From: an uncultured SAR86 cluster bacterium
GTDB taxonomy: Bacteria > Pseudomonadota > Gammaproteobacteria > Magnimaribacterales > Magnimaribacteraceae
Direction of reading: 5' to 3'
NCBI GenBank assembly: GCA_902537425.1
Contig: CACBBD010000007.1
Span: forward strand, 1 to 64,000
DNA: 64,000 nt
A program made the position numbers and the translations under genes. Below the pieces are notes generated by a model. It was not told the origin of the DNA. It searched no databases and worked only from the letters and a program-made list of their open reading frames with translations. Positions 43,825 to 53,735 of the stretch are shown here, piece by piece; within the stretch, counting starts at the first letter, position 1, and every line of letters starts with the position of its first letter.

Positions 43825-44686
43825 ATTTGATAAGCTCTTAACTTCATATCAAAATAGAATCAATTCCAAATTAGAGAGTTTATTGCCTTCTGATGACTCA
43901 ATTCTATCAGAAGCTATACGTTATTCAGTCTTAGATGGTGGAAAAAGGCTCAGGCCAATACTAGTGTACTTGATAGGTGAGTTGGGAAATGCCGAAAATG
44001 GTTCATTGGATATATTAGCTGGATCGGTTGAAATGATACATTGTTACTCACTTATTCATGATGATTTACCGTCTATGGATGATGATGATCTAAGAAGAGG
44101 TAAGCCAACTACCCACAAAAAATATGATGAAGCGACTGCAATACTCGCAGGAGATGCTTTACAGCCTTTCGCTTTCGAATTAGTGACAAATATAAATATT
44201 TCGGATAGTGATAAATTAAGCATAATTAAAAGCCTGGCAAAGGCTTGTGGCTATCAAGGCATGGTAGGTGGGCAGATAAAAGATATTCATTCTGATGATA
44301 TAAAAGATGTTGAATCTTTAGACATAATGCATTCCCAAAAAACAGGACGGTTAATTCAATCCTCAATTGAGACTGCTGGAATATTATCTAACTTGAGAAA
44401 GCAAGATATAGAGTCTCTCATAGAGTATGGGGATAAAATTGGTCTAGCATTTCAGATTCAAGATGACATTATTGATATTGAATCCCCTTCGACTTTAAGT
44501 GGAAAAGATCAAGGCTCTGATGTTGAAAAAGATAAACTAACTTATCCATCTATTGTAGGTATTGAAAACTCGAAAGTCAGGGCTTTTGACTTGGCTGAAG
44601 AAGCAAAAGAAAAACTTCAACTATTAGATAGAAATACTGATAATCTGTGCAAATTAGCTGACTATATTGTTTCAAGAAAAACTTAA
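43817..44686 (+). CDS. ispA: Farnesyl (polyprenyl) diphosphate synthase
   Basis: A 289-residue all-helical prenyltransferase. The first aspartate-rich motif is DDLPSMDDDDLRRGKPT around residue 84, and the second is QIQDDIIDIE around 215. GGKRLRPIL is the diphosphate-binding segment. It extends DMAPP and IPP to farnesyl diphosphate for quinone and carrier-lipid synthesis, using IPP from the dxs-initiated pathway next door. Confidence 0.95.
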   Translation: MSEFDKLLTSYQNRINSKLESLLPSDDSILSEAIRYSVLDGGKRLRPILVYLIGELGNAENGSLDILAGSVEMIHCYSLIHDDLPSMDDDDLRRGKPTTHKKYDEATAILAGDALQPFAFELVTNINISDSDKLSIIKSLAKACGYQGMVGGQIKDIHSDDIKDVESLDIMHSQKTGRLIQSSIETAGILSNLRKQDIESLIEYGDKIGLAFQIQDDIIDIESPSTLSGKDQGSDVEKDKLTYPSIVGIENSKVRAFDLAEEAKEKLQLLDRNTDNLCKLADYIVSRKT

Positions 44687-44689
44687 ATT

Positions 44690-46585
44690 GTGAAAATTTT
44701 CGATTCCATACCAACTGATGAGCCTATTTCAGAGCTGCTAAAAAATATTAATTCACCTAAAGATCTTAGAAAGCTTAATCAATCTCAGATCCCTCAAATA
44801 GCAGATGAATTAAGGGAATTCCTCCTTTATACAGTAGGAAAAACAGGCGGGCATTTTGGTGCAGGACTTGGTGTTATTGAATTAACATTAGCCTTACATT
44901 ACAAATTTGACACACCTGAAGATAGGATTGTCTGGGACGTTGGACATCAAACATATCCTCATAAAATATTAACCGGAAGAAAAGATGCGATGGAAAGCAT
45001 GCGTCAGAATAATGGATTAGCACCCTTCCCTGTAAGATCCGAAAGTGAATATGACACTTTTGGAGTTGGCCACTCCAGTACTTCAATTAGCGCAGCCCTT
45101 GGAATGATTACAGGAGCGGAAAAGAAAAATGAAAAAAGATATGTCACAGCGGTGATTGGAGATGGGGCAATGACTGCCGGTATGGCTTATGAAGCTTTAG
45201 CTCATGCTGGGTCTATAGATAAAAATCTGCTAGTTATTCTTAATGATAATCAAATGTCTATTTCAGAAAACATAGGTGGATTAAGAAATTACCTCGCTCG
45301 TATATGGGCAAGTAAAACTTACAATAGAATCAGAGAAGGTGGTAAAAATGTATTAACTTATGTGCCTCGCGCAAAAGAATTTGCAAGGAAGGCAGAAATA
45401 CATGCGAAAGGAATGATCGCTCCTGGTTCATTATTTGAAGAATTAGGTTTCGAATACTTTGGACCAGTAGACGGACATGATACCGATGGATTAATTAATA
45501 TATTAGATGATTTAAAACATATAAATGGACCAAAATTCCTTCATGTCATTACAACTAAAGGTAAAGGTTTTGCTCCTGCTGAAGATGATCCCATAGGATT
45601 TCATGCAATTAATAAAATAAAGCAGGAAGACCTTGTAAAGGATAAAAGTGCACAATCGAAAAAGCCCTCTTACTCAAAGATATTTGGAGAATGGTTATCT
45701 TTTAAAGCAAACAAAGATAAAAGGCTTGTTGCTATTACTCCTGCTATGGGCGAAGGGTCAGGAATGATTGAATTCTCCACAGAGTTTCCTGATAGATATT
45801 ATGATGTAGCCATAGCTGAGCAACATAGTGTGAGTTTTGCTGCAGGGCTAGCTTGCGAAGGAATGAAACCTGTTGTTGCAATATATAGCACTTTCTTACA
45901 AAGAGCTTATGATCAACTCATACATGATGTAGCGTTACAAAATTTAGATGTTCTATTCGCTATAGATAGAGCAGGCTTAGTTGGATTAGATGGAGCTACA
46001 CATCACGGCGCTTTTGATTTGTCTTATATGAGATGTATTCCAAATATGGTAATAATGGCTCCTTCTGATGAGTCGTTAGCATGGAAAATGTTTAACACCG
46101 GTTATGAGCACTCAGGGCCTGTCGCAATTAGATATCCGAGAGGAACTGGTAGAGGAATAGATTATTCTAAGAACGAAGAAACTGTAGAAATAGGAAAAAG
46201 TTCTACAGTAATAAATTCTGATGGGAAAGAAGTTATTATTCTTTCTTTCGGCAGTCTGCTCGAATCTGCCATGGAGGCTGGCAAAAGGATTAACGCAAGA
46301 GTAGTGGATATGCTATTTATTAAACCTTTAGATGATAGTCTTTTGGAAGAAATCAATAATAATTATAAACTTATAGTCACCATCGAAGACAATGTAATGG
46401 CTGGGGGAGCTGGTTCAGCAGTCAACGAGCATCTCATAAAATTAAATTCCAGTTCAAAAATACTCAATTTAGGCCTTCCAGATGAATTTATAGAGCATGG
46501 AGATCAGGAACAACAAAAGATTCTTAATGGATTAGATGCAAATGGAATAGAAAAGTCTATTAAAGAAAAATTGAAACTAATCTGA
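44690..46585 (+). CDS. dxs: 1-deoxy-D-xylulose-5-phosphate synthase
   Basis: A 631-residue thiamine-diphosphate enzyme starting at a GTG 3 bp after ispA. GKTGGHFGAGLGVIELTLALHY is the N-terminal signature, VIGDGAMTAGMAYEAL the ThDP GDG...N motif with ILNDNQMSIS, and AGLVGLDGATHHGAFD the transketolase pyrimidine-domain block. It makes DXP from pyruvate and glyceraldehyde-3-phosphate. The end overlaps the convergent ribA by 9 bp. Confidence 0.97.
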   Translation: MKIFDSIPTDEPISELLKNINSPKDLRKLNQSQIPQIADELREFLLYTVGKTGGHFGAGLGVIELTLALHYKFDTPEDRIVWDVGHQTYPHKILTGRKDAMESMRQNNGLAPFPVRSESEYDTFGVGHSSTSISAALGMITGAEKKNEKRYVTAVIGDGAMTAGMAYEALAHAGSIDKNLLVILNDNQMSISENIGGLRNYLARIWASKTYNRIREGGKNVLTYVPRAKEFARKAEIHAKGMIAPGSLFEELGFEYFGPVDGHDTDGLINILDDLKHINGPKFLHVITTKGKGFAPAEDDPIGFHAINKIKQEDLVKDKSAQSKKPSYSKIFGEWLSFKANKDKRLVAITPAMGEGSGMIEFSTEFPDRYYDVAIAEQHSVSFAAGLACEGMKPVVAIYSTFLQRAYDQLIHDVALQNLDVLFAIDRAGLVGLDGATHHGAFDLSYMRCIPNMVIMAPSDESLAWKMFNTGYEHSGPVAIRYPRGTGRGIDYSKNEETVEIGKSSTVINSDGKEVIILSFGSLLESAMEAGKRINARVVDMLFIKPLDDSLLEEINNNYKLIVTIEDNVMAGGAGSAVNEHLIKLNSSSKILNLGLPDEFIEHGDQEQQKILNGLDANGIEKSIKEKLKLI

Positions 46586-47167
46586 ATCAGATAGCATATG
46601 GCCCATATATTTTGCTTTAATCTTTAGATAATCTTCATTGTGTTGATTAGGTTCAATTTCAATAGATATTCTCTCTGACACCTCAATGCCAACATCCTCT
46701 AATCCCTTTATTTTTGCAGGATTGTTTGTCATTAGTTTTACAGAAGAAACTCCAACGGATGAAAGTATCTCTTTGCAATATGAATAATCTCTCTCATCAG
46801 CGGCAAATCCTAGGGCTTCATTTGCTTCAATTGTATTTAAACCTTTATCTTGTAGTTCATAAGCTCTAATTTTATTCACAAGACCAATGCCTCTACCTTC
46901 TTGTGCCATATAAATTATCATTCCATGTCCTTCTTTTGCGATTGACTGCATAGCTTGAGCAAGTTGAGAGCCACAATCACACTTTAAGCTATATAAAGCA
47001 TCTCCGGTCAAACACTGAGAATGAATTCTCAGCAGAGAATCATTTTGAAGCTCTCCTAGATAAAGAAGTAAGTGCTCTTCTCCTAGTTTAGGATCTTCAT
47101 AAGCAATAACAGAAAAATCGCCCCAGTGAGTTGGTAGTTTGGCTTCAGCTTTTTTTTCGATAGACAT
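46577..47167 (-). CDS. ribA: GTP cyclohydrolase II
   Basis: A 196-residue enzyme with the zinc site CLTGDALYSLKCDCG (three cysteines), YMAQEGRGIGLVNKIRAYELQ (catalytic arginine and active site) and LMTNNPAKIKGL at the C-terminus. It opens GTP to start riboflavin synthesis. No RibB fusion is present. It is the last gene of the thiL-pgpA-ribA minus-strand set, after a 33-bp gap. Confidence 0.96.
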   Translation of the reverse strand: MSIEKKAEAKLPTHWGDFSVIAYEDPKLGEEHLLLYLGELQNDSLLRIHSQCLTGDALYSLKCDCGSQLAQAMQSIAKEGHGMIIYMAQEGRGIGLVNKIRAYELQDKGLNTIEANEALGFAADERDYSYCKEILSSVGVSSVKLMTNNPAKIKGLEDVGIEVSERISIEIEPNQHNEDYLKIKAKYMGHMLSDSD

Positions 47168-47200
47168 AATTTTTGGAATACTTATTTTACTTGAGAATTC

Positions 47201-47683
47201 CTAAATGTAATTAAAAAAAGTAAATAGAAAAATCATTGAAACAGCTGAATAAACACCTGCAATCACGTCATCGATCATTACATTAAAAGCTCCATGTCCT
47301 TTATCGAAGGTTCTAATACCTAAAGGTTTCCAAATATCAAATAAACGAAATAGAAAGAATGAAATCAGTAACCATAGAAAAGAACTTTCAATATATGAAA
47401 GCGGCAAGCAAGCTATCCACATACCTACAAATTCATCCCATACGAAACTACCGGGGTCATCATCTTTTTCAACAGTTTTTGGGTATATGTAGATACCTAT
47501 TAAAAAACTATTCATTATGAATATAAGAAAGATGAAGCTATTTATTAAGGAAGCAGCCAAGCTATAGAAGAAAAAATAGTAAAAAATCAATGCAACCAAG
47601 CTTCCCATAGTCCCTGGTGCAATTGGTGATAACCCTGAACCGAATCCTAATGATAGCCATGAAAGAGGGTTTCTCAGATTCAT
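47201..47683 (-). CDS. pgpA: Phosphatidylglycerophosphatase A
   Basis: A 160-residue membrane enzyme. LGFGSGLSPIAPGTMGSLVAL is the N-terminal signature, DDPGSFVWDEFVGMWIA the metal-binding centre, and FRLFDIWKPLGIRTFDKGHGAFNVMIDDVIAGVYS the conserved second half. It dephosphorylates the product of PgsA (encoded at 10663) to phosphatidylglycerol. It follows thiL by 1 bp, a common pairing. Confidence 0.95.
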   Translation of the reverse strand: MNLRNPLSWLSLGFGSGLSPIAPGTMGSLVALIFYYFFFYSLAASLINSFIFLIFIMNSFLIGIYIYPKTVEKDDDPGSFVWDEFVGMWIACLPLSYIESSFLWLLISFFLFRLFDIWKPLGIRTFDKGHGAFNVMIDDVIAGVYSAVSMIFLFTFFNYI

Positions 47684-47684
47684 A

Positions 47685-48611
47685 CTAAAAATGACTATAA
47701 CCAGAATTCAATTCAACTCTATTATTATCTTCATCATAAAGAATAAGGTCTTTTGAAGGACTTGTTTTTCCAATCAATGTGATGGGAATATTTAAGATCT
47801 TAGAGACATTCATTAATTCCTCATGCTTATCTTCATCAACGGTAAAACATAATTCATAGTCATCGCCTGAATTGATAAGTTCTAGAGATTTTTCTGAAAT
47901 TGATGTCGGTATTTTCTCTAGAAAAATTTCAGCGCCTACATTACTTGATTGGCAAATTAGATTTAAATCTTGCAATAAACCATCCGAGATATCTATGCAT
48001 GCACTAGCAATATCAGATAGTTTCAAGCCAAGATCAATATGTGCCTTTGGTTTTAGATAAGCTTTGGAGAAAGAATCAGTACCTAAATTGTCACTTAGTT
48101 CTTTTAAACCTAAATAAGCATTTCCAATGATTCCACTGACGAATATCAATTGATTTTCTTTGGCAGTGGAGCGAAGAATGGCTTTACTAGAATCAACTTC
48201 GCCCATCACTTGAACAGTAATTGAAAGTTTTCCTTTTGTTGTGTCTCCTCCAATAAGTGGAATCTTGTACTCATCAGAAAATTTTTGTAATCCTACTGAA
48301 AAGCTATTTAGCCAGCTATGCTCTACTTGTGGCAAAGTAATAGCTATTGAGTACCATTTTGGTCGAGCCCCGCAAGCAGCCAGATCACTTAAAGCTATCA
48401 CGCATGATCTATAGGCTATATCTGCTGAAGACATTGAACTTAAAAAATGAACACCTTCTATTGAAGTATCTAAAGAGTTAATTTGTTGGGTATTTTGCTT
48501 TGAGGAAATAACCGAAGCATCATCCCCTACCGAAATTTCTACATTGTGCTCGGCCAGAAAGGCCGAGCCAATGTTAGAAAAATATTTTTGAATTAATAAA
48601 TGTTCGTCCAA
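47685..48611 (-). CDS. thiL: Thiamine-monophosphate kinase
   Basis: A 308-residue PurM/ThiL-fold kinase with VGDDASVI, the catalytic SLDTSIEGVHF segment, ALSDLAACGARP, LIGGDTTKG and CIDISDGLLQDL. It phosphorylates thiamine monophosphate to ThDP, the cofactor of dxs and of the ThDP enzyme at 52183. It begins the thiL-pgpA-ribA set, 24 bp downstream of the thiolase stop. Confidence 0.95.
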   Translation of the reverse strand: MDEHLLIQKYFSNIGSAFLAEHNVEISVGDDASVISSKQNTQQINSLDTSIEGVHFLSSMSSADIAYRSCVIALSDLAACGARPKWYSIAITLPQVEHSWLNSFSVGLQKFSDEYKIPLIGGDTTKGKLSITVQVMGEVDSSKAILRSTAKENQLIFVSGIIGNAYLGLKELSDNLGTDSFSKAYLKPKAHIDLGLKLSDIASACIDISDGLLQDLNLICQSSNVGAEIFLEKIPTSISEKSLELINSGDDYELCFTVDEDKHEELMNVSKILNIPITLIGKTSPSKDLILYDEDNNRVELNSGYSHF

Positions 48612-48635
48612 GGTTACTCCTTAGACAATAGTTTA

Positions 48636-49829
48636 TTAATCAGGGATAGACTCAAATAAGCCTGTAGCCCCCATTCCACCGCCAACGCACATAGTGACAA
48701 TTCCATACTTGCCACCTCTGCGTTTCAGTTCTCTTGCTAAGTGTCCCACCTGCCTAGAGCCTGTCATGCCAAATGGATGTCCTATAGCAATAGAGCCGCC
48801 ATTAACATTAAGTTTTTCGGTGGGTAGATTTAGTTGGTCTCTGATGTATACAACCTGGGAAGCAAATGCTTCGTTGAGTTCCCATAGGTCAATATCATCA
48901 ATTGTTAGTCCTGCAGAATCGAGTAATTTAGGGATAGAGAATACTGGCCCTATTCCCATCTCATCTGGTTGGCAACCTACTGTAGTAAATCCTCTGAAAT
49001 AAGCTAAAGGCTTAAGACCCAATTCATTGGCTTTTTCTTCACTCATTATTAATGTTACTGAAGCTCCATCAGATAATTGAGAAGAATTTCCTGCAGTTAC
49101 AGACCCACCCTCAGGATTAAAAACAGGATTTAAACTTGAAAGGCCTTCAAGAGTTGTTTCTGGTCTATTGCAATCATCTCTATCAACAGTTACATCAACC
49201 TCTTTCTCTGCTCCAGTCTCTTTATTCTTTAGGATCATCGTAGTATCCATAGGAATAATTTCGTCATCGTATAGTCCAGCATCTTGGGCTGCTGCACATC
49301 TTTGTTGACTAGACAGAGCATACTCATCTTGTGCTTCTCTAGAGACACTATATCTGTCTGCCACGGCTTCTGCCGTTGTGCCCATAGCGTGATAAATACC
49401 CGGAACTTCTTCAGCCAGTTTTTCGTTTACATACATATGCATATTACCTTTGCCTTGAGTAGTGCTTATTGACTCTACTCCACCAGCTATTATGCAATCA
49501 TAGAAACCGCTTTGGATTTGAGTTGCCGCCATAGCTATTGAATTTAAACCTGAAGAACAATAACGATTAATAGTTACTCCACCAGTTTCAATAGGAAGGT
49601 TTGAAAGTACAGCAACATTTCTAGCTATATTATGACCTTGCGCTCCCTCTGGACTACCACAACCTAAAATGATGTCTTCAACCATTGAAGCTTCAACCTT
49701 AGGATTCCTTTCTAAAAGTGCATTCACAATATGAGCTGTCATATTATCTGCACGAGTGTTATTAAAACCACCACGAAATGACTTCGCAAGTCCTGTTCTA
49801 ACACTATCAACAATTACTGCATTACGCAT
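48636..49829 (-). CDS. Acetyl-CoA acyltransferase (thiolase)
   Basis: A 397-residue type II thiolase. The nucleophile C91 is in NRYCSSGLNSIAM, the catalytic histidine in NGGSIAIGHPFGMTGSR, and the second cysteine in CVGGGMGATGLFE. It cleaves 3-ketoacyl-CoA in beta-oxidation or condenses acetyl-CoA. A strong Shine-Dalgarno (AAGGAG) and its own candidate promoter precede it. It lies at the distal end of the minus catabolic arm; no FadB partner is adjacent. Confidence 0.93.
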   Translation of the reverse strand: MRNAVIVDSVRTGLAKSFRGGFNNTRADNMTAHIVNALLERNPKVEASMVEDIILGCGSPEGAQGHNIARNVAVLSNLPIETGGVTINRYCSSGLNSIAMAATQIQSGFYDCIIAGGVESISTTQGKGNMHMYVNEKLAEEVPGIYHAMGTTAEAVADRYSVSREAQDEYALSSQQRCAAAQDAGLYDDEIIPMDTTMILKNKETGAEKEVDVTVDRDDCNRPETTLEGLSSLNPVFNPEGGSVTAGNSSQLSDGASVTLIMSEEKANELGLKPLAYFRGFTTVGCQPDEMGIGPVFSIPKLLDSAGLTIDDIDLWELNEAFASQVVYIRDQLNLPTEKLNVNGGSIAIGHPFGMTGSRQVGHLARELKRRGGKYGIVTMCVGGGMGATGLFESIPD

Positions 49830-49862
49830 ATATTCTCCTTTTTTATAAAAACCGGGAACATG

Positions 49863-49891
49863 ATGTTAGGTTACTGAAACTCAATAATCAA
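49863..49891 (-). promoter_or_regulatory. Putative promoter of the thiolase gene
   Basis: On the minus strand TTGATT (-35) and TAACAT (-10), each 4 of 6 to consensus, are separated by 17 bp in the 82-bp gap after the metallo-beta-lactamase-fold gene. Confidence 0.35.
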
Positions 49892-49911
49892 GTTATATTA
49901 AAACTACCAAA

Positions 49912-50970
49912 CTACATGTTTGTCACGATTATCTCTTCAGAGCCAACAGGCAATATTACTAGGGTTCCATCTTCTACAAGAGTCCACTCTTTTCGTACCT
50001 GATCAACTCCCCTAACAAACATAATTTCTTGAATATAATTTCTTGGTGCCGGTGTTAGATGATAAAAAAATAATTTTTTAACATTGGCTTCATTAGCTAT
50101 CTCCGCTGCTTCTACTAAGGTAGTGTGATAAGTTGTTATGTCATCCAATACTGTTGCCAATAGGTCCGCACCGCGACTCCTTAATGACTCTTCCATAATA
50201 GCCAACATATGATTAGCTTGTGCTTCATGAAACAAAACATCAGCATTCATTGAATTGTCAATGACAGTTTGTGTGTAAGAAGTATCTCCCGAGATTACTA
50301 TTGATCTTCCTTTGTATTCAAATCTAAAGCCTAATGCAGGTTCTATAGGTTCATGAATAACCCTAAATGCTGTTATTTTCAATTCACCATTATCAAATAT
50401 TACTGGGTTATTGAGGTCTATTACTCTTGTGTCAAACCCTGCGAATTGCAAAGGCGCTATTAGGTCACCGTGATGCTCATTACGAAATACATAATCATGC
50501 GCATAAGCCATTTCTATACCTTGAGTAAACTGATCAATGCCTTCAGGACCAAAAACTTTTAACTTTGAGCTGCGTTCACCTACAACCCACGCGTTCTGAT
50601 GGAGGCCAGGCAAGTCAGCAATGTGATCTGAATGTAAATGCGTGATTAAAACTGCCTCGATATCTCTAAAATTTATATTCCAACTCCTAAGGTTGTCGTT
50701 ACTACCATCACCTATATCTACTACAAACAGATCATCTCCAGCGGTAATCAAAATACATGTCTCTGCTCTTCCTGGGCTTGGTAACGGTGATCTTGAACCA
50801 CAAACTGCAGCACTTAAAGCGTCCTCTTTAGGTAAATTATTCGATGCTGAGCCAAGAGCAGTGAATGCCACTACTATTAATCTATCTTGTACTGAAGGTA
50901 ATTGGATAATCACCCAAGAGGTAATTCCAAGAATTAATGAAGCGATTATCACTCTTATTAATAACTTCAT
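49912..50970 (-). CDS. Membrane-anchored metallo-beta-lactamase-fold hydrolase
   Basis: A 352-residue protein with an N-terminal hydrophobic anchor or signal (residues 3-22) and an MBL fold. The zinc site reads THLHSDHIADLPG; further ligands are HEPIEPALGF and GDTSYTQTV. The C-terminal FFYHLTP histidine fits RNase Z/arylsulfatase-like members of the family. As an exported protein it probably hydrolyses an ester, lactone or sulfate ester in the periplasm. It sits 2 bp after the acyl-CoA dehydrogenase in the catabolic arm. Confidence 0.8.
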   Translation of the reverse strand: MKLLIRVIIASLILGITSWVIIQLPSVQDRLIVVAFTALGSASNNLPKEDALSAAVCGSRSPLPSPGRAETCILITAGDDLFVVDIGDGSNDNLRSWNINFRDIEAVLITHLHSDHIADLPGLHQNAWVVGERSSKLKVFGPEGIDQFTQGIEMAYAHDYVFRNEHHGDLIAPLQFAGFDTRVIDLNNPVIFDNGELKITAFRVIHEPIEPALGFRFEYKGRSIVISGDTSYTQTVIDNSMNADVLFHEAQANHMLAIMEESLRSRGADLLATVLDDITTYHTTLVEAAEIANEANVKKLFFYHLTPAPRNYIQEIMFVRGVDQVRKEWTLVEDGTLVILPVGSEEIIVTNM

Positions 50971-50972
50971 AT

Positions 50973-52169
50973 CTACAAGCCTAAAACTGCCTTAGCCATA
51001 ATATTTCTCTGTATCTCATTACTACCACCATAAATAGTTGTTGCTCTAAGATTCTGATATTTGCCAGCTATAGGTCTGTAATCCTCATCACCAATTGGTG
51101 GTTCATTACTTCCATAAGTCGTATCTTGAAAAGGAATTCCATAATACCCTATAACTTCTAGAGTTAGCTCAGATATTTCCTGTTCAAGATCTGTTACTAA
51201 AGTTTTCATCATTGAAGACTCCGGCCCAGGACTATCTCCCTTCCCTAAAGAACTTAATATTCTTAAAGAAGTATATTGGATAGCTTTAGCTTTAATTTCT
51301 AACTCAGTGATTTTAGTTAAGTAAATTTCCAAAAAACTTTCATCTAGATGTTGGGAAGATATTTTTTGGACTAACTTTTTGATAAATTCTATGTCAGATA
51401 AGCTTTTCGAGCCACCTACCCCACCGCTTCTCTCAAACTCTAATAAATATTTTGCAACTGCCCAACCTTCGTTTTCTTTTCCTATCCTGTCTTTGACAGG
51501 AGCTTCAGCATCTGTAAAAACGACCTGATTGAAATCATGATCCTTAGCCATAGTTAAGAGAGGTTCAACTTTGACTCCCGGCTGATGCATATCCATCATC
51601 AAAAATGTAATTCCTTCTTGATTTTTCCCTGAATTATCAGTCCTAACCAGACAAAATATCTTGTTTGCAAGGTGAGCATGAGTAGTCCATATTTTTGTTC
51701 CGTTAATGATGTACTTGTCACCTTGTCTGACTGCTTTACATTGCAAGCTAGCGAGATCTGAACCTGCACCTGGCTCGCTATAACCCTGACACCAGTAATC
51801 ATCTCCATTAATAATTCTGGGAATATAGTAGTCTTTTTGCTCTTTAGTTCCTCGTCCTAATAGTAGTGGTCCAATCATTGCTAAGCCCATTGGTATCAAA
51901 TTGGGAGCCCCTGCTTTTGCACATTCCGATGAAAAAATATATTTTTGAGCTTGAGTCCAATTGGTGCCTCCATATTCTTCCGGCCAAGATGGAACAAGCC
52001 ATCCTTTTTTAGCGAGTATTGCTTGCCATTCCATAGCAACTTCCTTTTCAGTAAAAACTGCAGATGTCTTTCTGGACGTAGTAACTAATTCAGGCTTAAG
52101 CTCTTTACGGAGGAAATCTTTAACTTCCTCTTGAAATGATAGTTCTTCTTCTGAAAAATTGAGATTCAT
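50973..52169 (-). CDS. Acyl-CoA dehydrogenase
   Basis: A 398-residue flavoprotein. The N-terminal helical domain contains WLVPSWPEEYGGTNW, the FAD/substrate region QGYSEPGAGSDLASLQCKA and NGTKIWTTHAHLANKIFCLVRT lies near residues 125-175, and the C-terminal helical bundle ends ATTIYGGSNEIQRNIMAKAVLGL. It desaturates acyl-CoA thioesters, passing electrons to ETF. The EEYGG(T) form is common in acyl-CoA dehydrogenases of steroid, branched-chain or aromatic side-chain catabolism. No second subunit follows. Confidence 0.92.
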   Translation of the reverse strand: MNLNFSEEELSFQEEVKDFLRKELKPELVTTSRKTSAVFTEKEVAMEWQAILAKKGWLVPSWPEEYGGTNWTQAQKYIFSSECAKAGAPNLIPMGLAMIGPLLLGRGTKEQKDYYIPRIINGDDYWCQGYSEPGAGSDLASLQCKAVRQGDKYIINGTKIWTTHAHLANKIFCLVRTDNSGKNQEGITFLMMDMHQPGVKVEPLLTMAKDHDFNQVVFTDAEAPVKDRIGKENEGWAVAKYLLEFERSGGVGGSKSLSDIEFIKKLVQKISSQHLDESFLEIYLTKITELEIKAKAIQYTSLRILSSLGKGDSPGPESSMMKTLVTDLEQEISELTLEVIGYYGIPFQDTTYGSNEPPIGDEDYRPIAGKYQNLRATTIYGGSNEIQRNIMAKAVLGL

Positions 52170-52182
52170 TCTTTACCTTACA

Positions 52183-53730
52183 TTAAATTATAACTTCTAT
52201 TAAGCTTGGTCCTTCAGAATTTAAGCCCTCTGAAAATGCCTTTGAAAATTGTTCCACAGTGGTCGTACGAACTGCAGGAACACCCATAGATTTGGATAAA
52301 GAAACCCAATTAATTTCTGGATTATCAAGAGAGAACATTGATTTTGCCCTATCGCCTGTTTCTAATGCACCTACTCTTTCTAACTCAACCTGAAGAATTG
52401 CGTAAGCTTTATTTGAAAAAATAACATTTGTAATATTTAGTCCTTCTCTTGCTTGCGTCCATAGAGACTGAACTGTATACATTGCTCCTCCATCGCCATG
52501 GAGACAAATGACAGGCCTCTCAGGAACAGCGATTGCTGCGCCGGTTGCCAAGGGAAGTCCTTGCCCTATTGATCCTCCAGTTAAAGCCAACCAATCAAGT
52601 GGCTTCGAATTCCAGGCATGTGGAGTAACAAAAAATCCAGATGTCGCTGCTTCGTCACAAACAACGACATCTTCTGGAAGTAAGCTCGCAAATAAAGGGC
52701 CAAGGTTTGATGCATTCAGCTCACCATTTGATGGTGCATCTATATTTCCGTCAGGAATTAATGATTTATCAATCTTATCAGTCTTTAACATTTCACTTAA
52801 TTGATAAAGTGCGGATTTTCCATCTTGATAAGGCGTCGCTAATTCTATAAGTTCAGCATTCTCTGGAGACAGATAGCTTTTCTTTCCTGGGTAAGCAAAA
52901 AAAGATACTGGTGGCTTAGTTCCTATAAAAACAATAGATTCAACACCTCTTAAATGTTCCTCAGCCATTTCAGCAAAATAAGGAATTGGCTCTACCTTAG
53001 TCAATCCGGTTCCTCTCCTGTGTCTTATAACGAAAGTATCTGTAGCTAAACGACATCCAGTTTTTGTAGCAATTTTTCCAGCTAAAGTTACAGATTCCTC
53101 ATCTAGACAATCTCCTCCTATAAACAACATGGTGTTTTTTTCTGAAGACAAAACATTATAAGCATCGGTAAGAAGAGAATTATCTATATCTAAAGGGCCT
53201 TCGCTAACAAGTTCTTTACCTAATTTCTCAGTCTCGCCCCAAGCTGAATCGGCTGGCACAAGCATAGTTGCGATTTGACCTGGATATTTATGAGCAGCCT
53301 GCCAGGCTTGCGCTCCAAGATCTGATAAGTCATCTGGAGACTTACTTCTACCTACCCAATCTGAACTGGCTTTAGCAAGACCATCTAGATCGGAGGTCAA
53401 AGGTGCATCATATTTAAGGTGATAGGTAGCATGATCTCCAACAATATTTAACATAGGGGTTCTGGCTTTCTTTGCATTGTGAATATTTGCAAAAGCATTT
53501 CCTAATCCGGGGCCTAAATGTAGTAAATTTGCAGCTGCCTTACCCGACATCCTTGCATAGCCATCCGCAGCACCTGAAACAACACCTTCAAAAAGACCTA
53601 AAACTGGTCTTATTTCTGGATGATGGTCTATCGCAGCAACTAAGTGCATCTCTGAAGTGCCTGGATTAGCAAAGACAACCTCGAGCCCATTAGCAATTAA
53701 AGTCTTCAATAAAGCATCTGCCGAATTCAT
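52183..53730 (-). CDS. Thiamine-diphosphate-dependent enzyme (acetolactate synthase/benzoylformate decarboxylase type)
   Basis: A 515-residue three-domain ThDP enzyme. The N-terminal PYR domain has VFANPGTSEMHLV and the catalytic glutamate in LFEGVVSGAADGYARM. The C-terminal domain has GGSIGQGLPLATGAAIA and CLHGDGGAMYTVQSLWTQAREGLNITNVIFSN, the GDG...N cofactor motif. It decarboxylates a 2-keto acid or joins two carbonyl compounds. No regulatory subunit or other branched-chain amino acid gene is near, which favours a catabolic decarboxylase or lyase. Confidence 0.88.
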   Translation of the reverse strand: MNSADALLKTLIANGLEVVFANPGTSEMHLVAAIDHHPEIRPVLGLFEGVVSGAADGYARMSGKAAANLLHLGPGLGNAFANIHNAKKARTPMLNIVGDHATYHLKYDAPLTSDLDGLAKASSDWVGRSKSPDDLSDLGAQAWQAAHKYPGQIATMLVPADSAWGETEKLGKELVSEGPLDIDNSLLTDAYNVLSSEKNTMLFIGGDCLDEESVTLAGKIATKTGCRLATDTFVIRHRRGTGLTKVEPIPYFAEMAEEHLRGVESIVFIGTKPPVSFFAYPGKKSYLSPENAELIELATPYQDGKSALYQLSEMLKTDKIDKSLIPDGNIDAPSNGELNASNLGPLFASLLPEDVVVCDEAATSGFFVTPHAWNSKPLDWLALTGGSIGQGLPLATGAAIAVPERPVICLHGDGGAMYTVQSLWTQAREGLNITNVIFSNKAYAILQVELERVGALETGDRAKSMFSLDNPEINWVSLSKSMGVPAVRTTTVEQFSKAFSEGLNSEGPSLIEVII

Positions 53731-53735
53731 AATCT